Part shown: one piece after another, positions 23,601 through 35,400 of the stretch
Layout: every line of letters begins with the position of its first letter
Numbering within the stretch: the stretch's first letter is position 1
Position numbers and translations under genes: made by a program
Notes under the pieces: model-generated
What the model was told of the DNA's origin: nothing
What the model saw: the letters and a program-made list of their open reading frames with translations, nothing else
Database searches by the model: none
NCBI RefSeq assembly: GCF_001411555.2
Contig: NC_049909.1
Coordinates: 19,020,623 to 19,084,622, forward strand
Direction of reading: 5' to 3'
DNA length: 64,000 bases
DNA from: Juglans regia
Lineage: Eukaryota; Streptophyta; Magnoliopsida; Fagales; Juglandaceae

Positions 23601-26600
23601 GTATATCTGTCATATCTTCCTCTTGCACATATCTTTGACCGGGTGATTGAGGAGCTATTTATTTTACATGGTGCCTCAATAGGGTTCTGGCGTGGGGTGA
23701 GTATGATTACAAATTTATCTCACCCAGTGAATGCTCAATATCATAACTGCTTATTTTATTTCTGCAGGATGTCAAACTTTTGATTGAGGACATTGGGGAG
23801 CTAAAACCAACTATTTTCTGTGCTGTCCCACGCGTGTTAGATAGAATATACTCTGGTAAACCTCCTTTTGGGGCTGAATATATATCGAGTTTTATTATTT
23901 GATATTTTCTTATGTGTTGAAACTAATCAGAAGAATATTGACATTTCAACAAGGAAAATGCCCTTCTGTCATGTGCCATCATTTTAGTGGGGCACTGAGT
24001 TGCCCTTTTTAACTTTTTATTTTTTATTTTCATGCCATTTTACTTTGAAATTAATGCACGAGAAATTTTTCATCTCCAACTGTTAATGAATAATACTCGA
24101 CCTGCTTATTTTCAGGTTTAAATCAGAAGATTTCCTCGGGGAGCTTCTTGAAAAAGACGCTGTTCAATTTTGCATATTCACAGTGAGTTCTACCCAAAGT
24201 CTTTAATTTTCATGTGCAAAATAAGCAAATGTGAGGTCTTTGGAAGTGACTGTTTATTCAGATGTACATTAGGCTCCATTGCACCCTTCTTCAGTCCTTT
24301 CAGCACGGAGGACTTCTTTTCATCTACCGTTGAGATTACTTAAGATCAAGAAAAATATGGTACACCTGTGCAAAATATGGTACACCTGTGCTCTTGAATA
24401 GAAACAACAATTTTTGTAGTAAATCATGCTCAATCACACTTGGGCTCCCTTTTGAAGTATAATTGTAACATTAAGGCCGTTTGGTTATACAGTTCAGATG
24501 AGATGATATGAGATATTTTGAATAATAGTGAAATTTTTTAGTTAAAATGAGATGAAATAGTTTGTAAAAAAAAATGTGTTTGGATAGTGAAATGAGATGA
24601 GATAGTTTTTAATTTTTTGGATTTGAAAAAGGTGTAGGTCCCACTGTTGATTAGAGAGCCGAAAAGTGCACTGTTATGCACTGTTTATGCACTGTTCACA
24701 TACTGTTTATACACTGTTCACTGTCAGTTTTCACTCTTCATGGTATAAATTCACAATTGATGCTGAGATTCTTCACCAATGCCATCACCTTGTGTATCTG
24801 ACTTTAAGACTTTGTCGAGCTTGGCTTTGTATTTAATGTTGTTAATTTCCATTGTCTCGTAACCTGATCATAACCCTTTTCTATTGTTTGACTGCTGTAG
24901 CAAGTTTCATAACATGAAGAATGGGAGTAAACATGATCAGGCATCTCCAATTTGTGACAAAATTGTCTTTAGTCAGGTTATGCAAATGCACATTCTATGC
25001 ATTCTCCTCTCCCCCAGTGCCCCATCCAGACGTTTTTAACACCGACTGTACCTACATCCTGGTTACTTTCTGAATCTCATTGGGTTTTTTGTGCTTCCTC
25101 AGGTGAAGCAAGGTTTGGGGGGTAGGGTTCGCCTTATTCTGTCTGGAGCAGCACCTCTTGCCCCCCACGTAGAAACTTTCCTGCGAGTGGTGACATGTGC
25201 TCATGTTATACAAGGATATGGTATGCCAATCTTCACAAGTTAATTTTTACTAGATGCCTTATTTTCCTTGTGGGCTTGCATTGATGCCCATGTTGCTATT
25301 TCACGACGAGCATGGATAATTATGAGTCGGGCTACTCTGCCACCCAAAGTAGCCCGCTCAATTTGACCGCTTGGCCAAATTCACTATTTTATTTTTTTTC
25401 AATTTTTTTATTCATATTTTTTTTTTTTATCATTTTAAAACATTTTTAAAAAATATAAAAAAAATATCAATACACTAATAATCACTCCTTTAACTATTAA
25501 GTAAAAAAAAAATTAAAATACATAAGGTGTCAAAATGAGTTGGCAAAGTAGCATTTTTCTAATTATATTCTGTATCAATACTAATGTAGGTCTGACAGAA
25601 ACTTGTGCGGGGACATTTGTCTCACTGCCCAATGAACTGCCAATGCTTGGTACAGTAGGCCCTCCTGTACCCAATGTGGATGTGTGCCTAGAGTCTGTTC
25701 CTGAAATGGGATATGATGCCCTTTCGAATACACCACGAGGAGAAGTATGTGTAAGAGGAAAAACATTGTTTTCAGGGTACTACAAGCGTGAGGACCTCAC
25801 CAAGGAGGTCATGGTTGATGGGTGGTTCCATACAGGTTTTCCCATCTCATGCTTTCCTTTTAGATTTAACTTTTATTGTCACTTTTCATTAACTTTTAGA
25901 TTTAGCCTTGCTGATGATGATCTTGGCCTCAGGTGATATTGGTGAGTGGCAACCAGATGGAAGCTTGAAAATCATTGACCGCAAGAAGAATATATTTAAG
26001 CTTTCTCAAGGAGAATATGTTGCTGTCGAAAACTTGGAGAACATATATGGTCTTGTTACTGCTATTGATTCGGTAGGCCTTTGAGCAAACAAACTGGGTC
26101 TCGTTTTGCAGGATGCATACCCTTCTGTTTTCCTTTGCTTTGGTTGCTTGTATGTAACGTGGATACTTCTACGCATGCTGTGACAGCATCATTATTGCTG
26201 TGGTACCTATAAAAAAAAAAAAAAAAGACATCATTATTGCTGTGGCCATTCCACACCTGCACAAAAATTGTTCTAATTACGAAGAACTTGAAGTTTAGTA
26301 GTTTAGTTCACAAATATGATGCTGAGTTTTACTTATGATGACCGTATTCTATTCATGCAACATTGAACCACATCAGACATAGATGTCTACCTACTAGATC
26401 TCTCTCTTTTTACCTGCACAGGAGTATGGTATGATACTTGCTGGCTCCCTATGGTCACCTCTTCTGATGGAGACAATTCAGAAGAAGTGATAATCATTCT
26501 TGTAGCAACTTAGTTGTATGGTTATTCTTTCCTCATGAAGGATATATGATTTCAAAGTTTAAGTAAAACTGCACATTGAATGGTTCAGTTTATTATCCAG

Positions 26601-27635
26601 CTTTGATCTGCCTAGTGAAATCTATCTTAGTTTGACACTGTTATTACCCTTCCAATTTTAGATATGGGTCTACGGAAACAGCTTCGAGTCCTCCCTTGTG
26701 GCTGTTGTGAACCCTGGCAAGGAAGCACTCGAACGATGGGCCAAAGAAAATGGCATCACTGGGGATTTCAATTCTGTCTGTGAAAATCCCGCGGCAAAAG
26801 AATACATTCTTGGGGAGCTCACGAAGATTGCTAAAGAAAAAAAGGTTTGCTGCTTACTTTCTTTGACATTCGTCCAATGAGTAAACTTCTGACTTGCAAT
26901 GACTAAGCTCTTTCTGATCTTAACTTCTGCTCTTCCAGTTGAAAGGTTTTGAGGTTATTAGAGCTGTTCACCTTGATCCTGAACCATTTGACATGGAACG
27001 GGACCTTATAACTCCAACCTATAAGAAGAAGAGGCCTCAGTTGCAGAAATATTATCAGGTCTCCTCTCTCTCTCTCTCTCTCCCAAAATACATCTCACTT
27101 TAGGAATGATTTTTGAACCAGCAAAAATTCCCATTATCATGATCTATTTTACATCGAGCAGCAAAAGAATGATTTATCTTATGTATTGACACAATTAAAA
27201 GTATTAGACACAGGCTGTGGTATAGGTCTATCCCAGATGCAGCCCTTCCTATGCAGTAAATCCATTAAACCAGGTATTGATGTGTTGATGACACAGCTAT
27301 CTGTATGTCCTATGGCTTTACAAGGGGAAGGATGAAATTGCTGTCATTGCCACATTGACTGTTCAACTGGAAAATCGGAAGTTCGGCACATGTATGATAG
27401 CTATTAATCAATCAGCAAGTCAGCATGATGCCATCTAGAAACCAAATATTAGGAGTGCTATTCATTTTGTTCCACTTTGATCGTGGCCTTTGGACTTTAG
27501 ACTTCACATTATACCCAGAGTCTTGGCTGTACTAAAGAAAAAGATCCTTTGTTATGAAATTACTGACGTGATCTCTTCATTGCACAGAATGCCATCGACA
27601 ACATGTACAAGAGCGCAAACAAGCCCCGAGCGTGA
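20625..27635 (+). CDS. LACS4: Long-chain acyl-CoA synthetase, LACS4-type
   Basis: CDS = join(20625..20776, 21402..21465, 21581..21670, 21792..21848, 22077..22125, 22414..22490, 22713..22752, 22828..22922, 23259..23426, 23586..23696, 23768..23855, 24116..24182, 24901..24976, 25103..25220, 25590..25835, 25933..26072, 26662..26844, 26939..27058, 27588..27635), 662 aa. It activates long-chain fatty acids with ATP and CoA via an acyl-AMP intermediate. Visible motifs are the AMP-binding loop [11 protein letters not shown] (229-239), [19 protein letters not shown] (about 498-505) and the [14 protein letters not shown] segment (about 513). The N-terminal [11 protein letters not shown]...PPIEG is characteristic of the LACS3/4/5 branch. 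There is no N-terminal PTS2 or C-terminal PTS1-like end (it ends NKPRA), so it is not the peroxisomal LACS6/7 type; an ER or cytosolic-face location is expected. All 18 introns are GT-AG and in phase. Assignment within LACS3/4/5 is from remembered similarity. Confidence 0.92.
24474..24725. mobile_element. Tourist-like MITE (M1) plus TGCACTGTT repeats in LACS intron 12
   Basis: After TTA (24471-24473) comes aggccgtttgg and then the typical 'gatgagatgatatgagat' and 'tttggatagtgaaatgagat' words of the M1 family. From about 24668 a short degenerate tandem of cactgtt words follows (tgcactgttatgcactgtt...). The right end is unclear. Confidence 0.5.
25305..25525. repeat. AT-rich dispersed repeat (family M4) in LACS intron 14
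   Basis: The 'ttcatattttttttttttatcattttaaaacattttt...atcaatacactaataatca' block recurs at about 55770-55880 and, more diverged, at 38500-38600 and 59170-59570. A non-coding element of the same type is likely; it is preceded by 'gggctactctgccacccaaagtagcccgc', itself a small inverted repeat. Confidence 0.45.
26187..26245 (+). mobile_element. Ultra-short retroposon insertion with 17-bp target duplication
   Basis: catcattattgctgtgg is at 26187-26203 and 26229-26245. The 25-bp insert is tacctat plus a poly(A) run ending in ga. It lies in LACS intron 16. Confidence 0.7.
27060..27082. repeat. (CT)n microsatellite at the start of LACS intron 18
   Basis: The donor GTCTCC is followed at once by a run of CT dinucleotides. 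Confidence 0.85.
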
Positions 27636-30600
27636 AGGGAATTTTACTTCTGGAGCCAGAATTTATTTTCTCCCATTTAGCAATAGCAATGCATTGTCCA
27701 GTTATTTTATTCTTGTGACTCTGTATAGCTCTTTTCCATAAACCAGCTGATGACTCTAAATTAAAATGTGTAACCATAGGGAAAAGACAAACATGCTCTA
27801 AAAATGAATTTAATGTTCTCAATTAATCTGTCCATTAAAGCTTCTTAGTATTCTTACAGTTGTCGCCTCGATACATCAAAGTTATAGCCGAAATATGAAC
27901 GGTTAGATACCATGAAACATGTGAGGAGAATTTTGTGCAAGGTACATGGGCAACGGTTCTATGATCATGTTGTTCAAGCTTGTGTCCTCTTTTCATGTAC
28001 TGCTAGGAGGTATTCAAGACAGGCGAGGAATCTCAGAAAGTATCTCATTGAATTTAACAAAAAATAAATAATAAAAAAATAGAAAAAAAAAGGGGGTTAT
28101 GGGTCTAAGAAACTGGTCTTCACCAATCTTTACAAGCCTTTGATCAAATCAAGGGATAAGTTATTTTGATTGATCTGTCAGAGATTGCAGCAAGCTTAAT
28201 ATGTTAGTGTTCTAAACTGACTGACGAAGAGATTTTACTTTTACTTTCTTTCTGCCGGAGGAAAGGAAACTGTGTTCTGTTAAAGGGCTGTATAACTCGG
28301 GTTTCCATTTTTGCATGCCGTTTTTGTTTTTGTATGAACAGAAAAGGTTAAGTTGCGGCTATGCTTTATTGCAAGGCACTTTGGATGTTAGAATCTTGAG
28401 TTTTGTTACTCATAATCTCTACATATTACACACTATTTTCTTTTTATTAAATTAATTGAATTTTTTTACTCATCATCCATATATTACATATTTGATAAGA
28501 AAAAAAATATATAATATGTGATGTGTAAAAATGATGGATAGAATTTATCTATAATCTTAGATCACTTTCCTGCTGCTTCGAGAGAGAGAACAAAAATATC
28601 ACTCTCCTTGCTCTTCACTGAAGGGACCTGACGGATGGCTTTGAGATATATCCAAACGACAAAAAACCCTGCTACCGTTTAGATGACAAATGACTGGGCT
28701 ATAAATGACGTTTTTCTGCCTTTTTCATTGAACTATGTAGCAGATTATTTGTAATAGATGAATGAGATAAAAGATGAATGAGATTGAATACTGAAGAAAA
28801 ATGAGAAATTGTGTATTGATAGAGATGAAAAGGCCTTCTTCGAGGGAGGCTCCTCCAATGTCTGAATAGAGAATATTCTTGATTGTTTTTGCATAACTAA
28901 CTCTGTCATAGTGATAGACCTAAATAGTACTGAAAGCAGGAAATTACTAAACTGACCTTAACATATAATGGGCTGTATCTATTACATGAAACATCAAATA
29001 AAAACAATGACGAAGGCCCAGTCGGTGAAGCTCCCAGCCACGTTCCTTGTCACTTGAAGCCCGATACTCTTCTTTCATCGGCCCATGAAGCCCATAACAT
29101 TACTTGAACATTCTAGGGCTTGGTCGAATTATTCTTCCCCAATTTCTCTCAAGACTTCATCACTTCGTACGCCCCTTCGCACCCGACGCTTCTCCTCTTC
29201 ACCTCACTGTCCCTTAGCCGTCGTGTAACAAACTACGACTACCCACTACTAAGATATTGGTGCTCTCTGTCCTTCTACTGGACAATATGATCAGCGACGT
29301 TCAAATTATAAAATTATCGGCAGAAAATTTTGTGGAATTTAGACGACGAGAAGGAATGGGGGAAAGAAAAATGTTATTATTTTGAATAATAGTGAGATTT
29401 TTTGAGTGATATAATTTGTAAAAATTTATATATTTGGATAATGAGATGTAATAAGATAGTTTTGACTTTTTGAGATTTGTTAAACGAAAATACTAAAAGT
29501 CTAAAACCATAATTAAGTATTTCCAACTTGGATCCCGACTGGTTTTTTTTTTTTCTTACTTAATGATTAAGTAAGTATTTTTTTTATTGATATTGTGAAT
29601 TTAAAAAAAAATTAAGAATAATAAACAAAATGCATGAAAAAAAGCAAAAGAAAACAAAAGGATACACACTAGGCGGGATCCCGAATTATTCCAAAAAAAT
29701 AATTTCTCTTTTTTAAAAGATATTATTCTTAAAGATATTATTGTCCTAAAAAATAATTTAAATCTCAAAATATATTAGAAAGTTGATGGTTGAAATTTAT
29801 AATTTCTTTTTTTAAAAGATATTTTTATCTATTTATTTTTCTATATATAAGAAATTAGTAATTTTTTATTCTAATTATAAATTACAATAATTTTGATTAT
29901 TGTAATAAATAGGTATATGAATTATGTTGTAGATTTGTTTTAAATAATTTATTAATTTCGAATTTTCTAATAAAATCTTAAGATATTCAATACTCACAAA
30001 ATTATCAATTTCTTTGTGAAAATATATTATTCTAATACTAACTGTGTAAGATTCTTTTTACTATTTATGCAAGAAAATAATGAGATGAGTTTGAAAATTT
30101 AGAGATAAAATAAATATGTGAAATTAACCGTTTGGATAGATAAAACTATCTCATCTGTACAGACTAGATCAGATGAAAACCGAGCCTTAATCTCACCGAC
30201 AGTTGGGTCCGATTGATCTGAAAATTTCTTTTTATTATTATTATTATGCTTAATGATTTAAAATTTTTTTTTAATAATATTGTGAATTTTTTTTTTTAAA
30301 ATATTTAAGGATATAAAAAAAAAATTGAATGAAAATTTTTTTTACCCTTATCAGTGGGTGTAGCACTGCTCATGGGGGGTAAGAGAAATTCATGGGAAGC
30401 GAACCACAGAAAATTTGGGCTCTGCTGTTGGACACAACAGAAATAATAATTTAGCAACCGACGGTGCAGTAAAACTAATACCCCCCCATTGCCGTTCAGC
30501 TATTTAGCTGCAGTAAAACTCGTGCCGTTCAAACGACTAAAAACGATTAGTTAAAAGTTAAATTTTTATATTAAACTATAAAATATATCACATTAAAATA

Positions 30601-30904
30601 GCTATATTTCAAATATAACTACAGTAATTTTTAAAAATTATTTTCAAATTTAAAAGACACTGTTTATTCATCAAATCTATTTTATATCATTTGTTTCTCT
30701 CTTGAGGTCTCAATCAATGTCTTTTTAATTTCTATTTTTAATCTATAATTTAATTAGAATATGATTACTAATTAATATATAATATTATGAATAGTAAAAT
30801 ATGATAAAATAAAATAAATTAATAATTAAAAAAATTAAATATTTTTGAAACTATTAATTATTTATTACTATATAATAAATAAATATATAATCTAATGTGG
30901 AGAT
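27636..30904. other. Gene-free region downstream of LACS
   Basis: The LACS 3' UTR region, then unclassified sequence. 28560-29280 has a less AT-rich composition but no ORF or family match I can name. 29375-29500 holds a diverged M1 MITE ('ttttgaataatagtgagattt...tttggataatgagatg'). 29500-30330 is low-complexity A/T. Confidence 0.4.
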
Positions 30905-30907
30905 TTA

Positions 30908-31106
30908 GGGCTCGTTTGTTTTCAGAGATGAGTTGAGATTAAAGTTAAAAAGTTGAATAAAATATTGTTAGAATATATTTTTAATATTATTGTTGTTTTA
31001 GGATTTGAAAAAGTTGAATTGTTTATTTTATTTTGTGTGGGGATTTGGGAAAGTTGTAATGATGAGGTGAGATGAGATGAGATGTTTTTGAAAAACAAAC
31101 AAGGCC
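30908..31106. mobile_element. Tourist-like MITE (family M1), complete
   Basis: Starts gggctcgtttg and ends caaacaaggcc, flanked by TTA at 30905-30907 and 31107-31109. It is 199 bp with the core 'ttttaggatttgaaaaagttgaat'. This is the cleanest member of the family in the window and defines its target duplication. Confidence 0.75.
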
Positions 31107-31548
31107 TTAATGTGGATAATTAAAATCAAATTCATCTTATATTATTATATAATAAAAAAATAGCTATTCCAATATGGAGATTTATGTGAATAGAATAGCT
31201 AAAAGTTAAATTTCTCTTACATTCATAAAAAATATCCTTTAACTTTAACTAATTCAATGAGAGTGTTCTAAGAACATTTAACTAACAGATGCAAGTCAAA
31301 ACTCGAGGCTTTTTAACATGACCGACACAATCTTTTTGCTTAGATTTTGACAAAGAGTACTATTTGAGAATGAATCGTATTATTCAGAAGTTTTACATTC
31401 TGCATATCACTTAAAAATATATAACTCTATATTTTTATCTTCAAATCATATATTTTTAAGTAGTAGTGTGCAAAGTATAGAACTTATGTTTAAAATTTTT
31501 CATTTTTCATTTGACAATAGACAATATTTGATAGATAAAGTTTCGTTT

Positions 31549-31742
31549 AGAACTAAAATACTCTCAATACATCTCATCTTATCATTATAATTTTTTCAAA
31601 TTTCATACAACATATAATAAACAATTAAATTTTTTCAAATCTCAAAATAATAATAATATTAAAAAATAATATTCTAATAATATTTTATTTAACTCATTTA
31701 AAATTATCTCATCTCATTTTATCTCATTATCCAAACCAGCTA
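31549..31742. mobile_element. Tourist-like MITE (family M1), reverse orientation
   Basis: Contains the complement of the family core ('aaatttttcaaatctcaaaataataat') and ends 'catctcattttatctcattatccaaacc'. Ends are approximate. Confidence 0.5.
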
Positions 31743-32419
31743 TTAACATCTCACTTATTATATATCAGTACACAAAGTACCAAAAAAAAAAAAGGCATCC
31801 TACTTGAAAACTGGAAAACCTATTTTCCACAAGCAAAATTTGGGAAGAAAAAAACATGCTACCTCTTTTCTTTGTTTTCACCCTTTGAATCAAAACTTAG
31901 AAAGCTGACTGATCCAATAGATTGATTTGATCGTCTCTCTAATTGAAGATCGACATAAAACGCCAATTTCCAGAGTCTGGCGTCGCGTAGCATCCAAAGT
32001 TCCAAACTGCTCTTTAGCATCACTTTCAAATCCACTATCCTCGATCACCTAAATGGAAATAAAACGTTTGGACTTTTTTTTTTGTTAAAGCCATTACTCT
32101 AATCCACCTCGAGTAACAGATAGAGTCAATATTGAAAAAAACCAAAAAAACAAAAACAAAAACATAAAAACATAAAAAAAAAAAACCAAAAAAAGGTTAC
32201 GATTACATGGAGGTGGAGAATGATAAACACAACTCTTTACGCAACTTTTTTCCCAACTATGTTTTAAATTAATGGTATTTTTGTAAAATAATATTAAAGT
32301 ATCATCATTTTACCAAAATATCCACATTTTAAAACACGGTTATAAAAATTGTTGTGCAAAGGATTGTGTGTCCATCTTTACCGGCAATATGGAAAAGCAG
32401 TTTTAAGGGTCATCCCCGG
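31743..32419. other. Intergenic, 3' flank of the LRR gene
   Basis: Low-complexity AT-rich sequence with A-rich microrepeats (32135-32195). It includes the 3' UTR of the minus-strand LRR gene. No other gene seen. Confidence 0.4.
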
Positions 32420-35400
32420 TTAGTTCAGTTCCATCTGGGACGTATTAATGCCTCTATCAAGGGGAGATGCGTGAATTGAAGAATACTGCAGTTCAAGTAG
32501 CTCCTGTTTGCTATACTTCAATCTTTGATCTGTTTCGAAACAATCGAAAATGAAAATTAGGGAGGGTTATAAGATGCTGCAGCTGGGAAATTATTAATTA
32601 GAAGTCTTACCTACAAAACATGGAGAAATGTGTATATTCCCCAGCTTCTTGTTCACTAGCAAGGTCCTTGAAGTTGATCGCGATGGAGATGGACGGCTAG
32701 AGCCAATATTGTCTGCTGGTAAGATGTGTACAAGTTCATGCCTGACTTCGATTTGAGGATGGTTTTTACTGAATGACAAAATGGCATCCTCAGTCAAGAG
32801 CCAACAACCCCTCAGATCCAACATTTTTAGAGTCCGTGAGGGAATGAATGAAGCAAGCCCAAAATTTGTCAACACACTATCACGAATGCTGAGATTTGTC
32901 AGCTTTGGGAGAGATGATAAGTAGTGCAGGGATAGATCTGTAAGGGAAGTACTTCTGAGAGAGAGATTTCTCAACTCTTGGAAGCTTGATAAAGGTTTTA
33001 GAGCATCATCCTGGACACGAGTCTGCTCCAAATTCAGCATTTCCAAATGACTGAGACTTTCTAGGGCTTGCAGCGAGAGAACTGAGCGTGGCTCAGCACC
33101 TGCCCGGTGGATGAATCCTAATAGTACAGAGAAATTTTACCCAGTTACCGATATAGATATCAATGATAGATAAGAAGAACACAAGAAAGAACTTTACTGG
33201 CATTACAGGAAACAGTTATGAATGTACATGAATACAAAAATTAGTAATTCAAACACAACTGAAAGTTATTGAGAACTTAATTGGGACCTCCTATAAGTCT
33301 TCCAGCCAACAAAAGGAATCCCTTAAGTCATTGACTGACCCAAAAAAAAGATAGTTCGAAAATTGCAGCAGGTAGATCAGAAGGGAGCTAGTCTGCTAGC
33401 TGAGGGAGCGTCATAGTAGATTAGTAGTAAATAGTAGTAGCTATTATTATGATTATTATTATAAATAATATTGCCTTCAAAATTGTCTATCTATCAAGGA
33501 GTTGGTAAAGAAACAAAGCAAGCTTTAGTAAGTTTTAATAGGGGCAGGAATCAGCAACTGCCATATTACGAGCATTCTGTTCTTTCCCATCTCAGACCCT
33601 GATTCGGAAAGCAGGGGTGCCATAGAGAGGGGGGTTGTTTGCTTGTACACAAGGCTAATTATTCAGCAATCAGTTGAAGGGACACCAATGAAATCTTCAT
33701 ATAATACTGTGTGTCATGCGATTTTATGAAAAAAAACTATCTGAGAAAGGAACACAATGTCATAAAGGTCATCATCATGATGTAAGGGCATTAAAATTTT
33801 TTGACAAGAAGCGGGCCAAAAACTCCTGCTGAGATCTTAAAAGTCAAAATATTTTCCACAGCCGTAGCTCATACCAGTGGAATATTAGCCAGAACATAAC
33901 CCAATCAATTATTTCAGGCCCTCACCTCCTTTCAGTCACCACATACTAACATCTGTAACTCAAAAGTTAATGAATGAAGCTTTTTTCCATCTATAAGCAG
34001 AAAGAGCATTTGATAATTCATACCTTTAACATTGGTATTGCTTAAGTCGACAACCTTCATTAATGGCATATTGCTGATATATAAGACTGCGACGTCATCA
34101 ATAAGTGTGGAAGACAATGATAGAACTTCAAGATTGGGAACATGCCCAACTAAAATCTCAACTCCAGCGGAGGTGAGTCTGGTGTTGCTGAGATTTAGAT
34201 TTTTCAAATCCACTCCTATACATGCAATGTGCTTGACTAAATCATCTCCAATCATGACGAAGCTGAGATCCAAATGTTTCAGTGCTTTCATGGAAGGTAA
34301 GAAGCAGAATTTTTGAAGGGAAGACTTGGATAAATCCAAAAAGGACAGGAAACTTGTTTCAACATATATAAAAGCCTCAGCCTCAGCCTCACCAATGAAT
34401 GTAGCTCCAGAGAAAATAAGCTTGCTTAAAGGAGCTTTACCTCCATCCCCTTCAAGTATAGAGTTAATGGTACAGTTACTCATGTTTAGGCATTCAAGTG
34501 ACGACAAATTTGGAAATTTCGTGACGTTGGTCCAAGCTATATTAAGGAAGCTCAGTTTGGAGAACTTTTGAAAAACAGCTGCACCTTTGTTAGACACCTT
34601 GCTTCCCCAAAGGTCAAGGTACTGTAATTTTGTAAGAGCCTAAAAAAATAATAATAATAAAATCATCAGATTGTGCTCTTACAAATAATTTGAGAAATTC
34701 TCAGAATTTACAAAAAGGAATGGATTCAAAATTGATGGGATCGAACTTCCCTTCAATGTAAATTTTTATTATTTAGTTTAGTATACTTTAAAAAAAAGAA
34801 ACTAGAAAGAAATTAAGAAATTACAATTAGGGGTGTAAGTTAACCAGTCCGGACTGGACCGATAACACTAATGGTCGGGTCTCGGCCCATTAGTTTGCAA
34901 AAGTTTGGTTTTCGGTCCAATCCTAGGTTATGATTTTTTTGGACCGGACTGGACCAGACCGACCGAAATACATATACATATATTTTTAATCATTTTTTAT
35001 ATAATATTTTATATAGTAGTTGTATAAATTAATTATGTAATTTTCATCTAAACTATGATCATTGACCATATATGCTAAATATAATATTAAATATTAACCA
35101 ATATGCTATTAACAATTAACTAATAAATCCTATGATAAATCATAATATTATATGCAATGATACATACTCTAGTTACCTAGTATCTGCACCTAATTAAAAT
35201 AGTTAGGTACATTTTTTGTAAGATACCTAAGTTACAAGTATGAAATATCCATGGACCAATTATTCATTAACCATATAAAATATTAAAATTTTAATATAGG
35301 CCATTATGTATTAACTATCATAATTCATACACATACTATTGAGTATTGAGTACAAAGTTAGTAACATCATTAATATAATTATAACTAATGAATTTATTAA

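Noticed and set aside
32594..32610. Stop codon of the LRR reading frame at 32594
   Set aside because: It lies past a good donor (GTAAGA) at 32610, and the exon at 32420-32529 continues the protein in frame.
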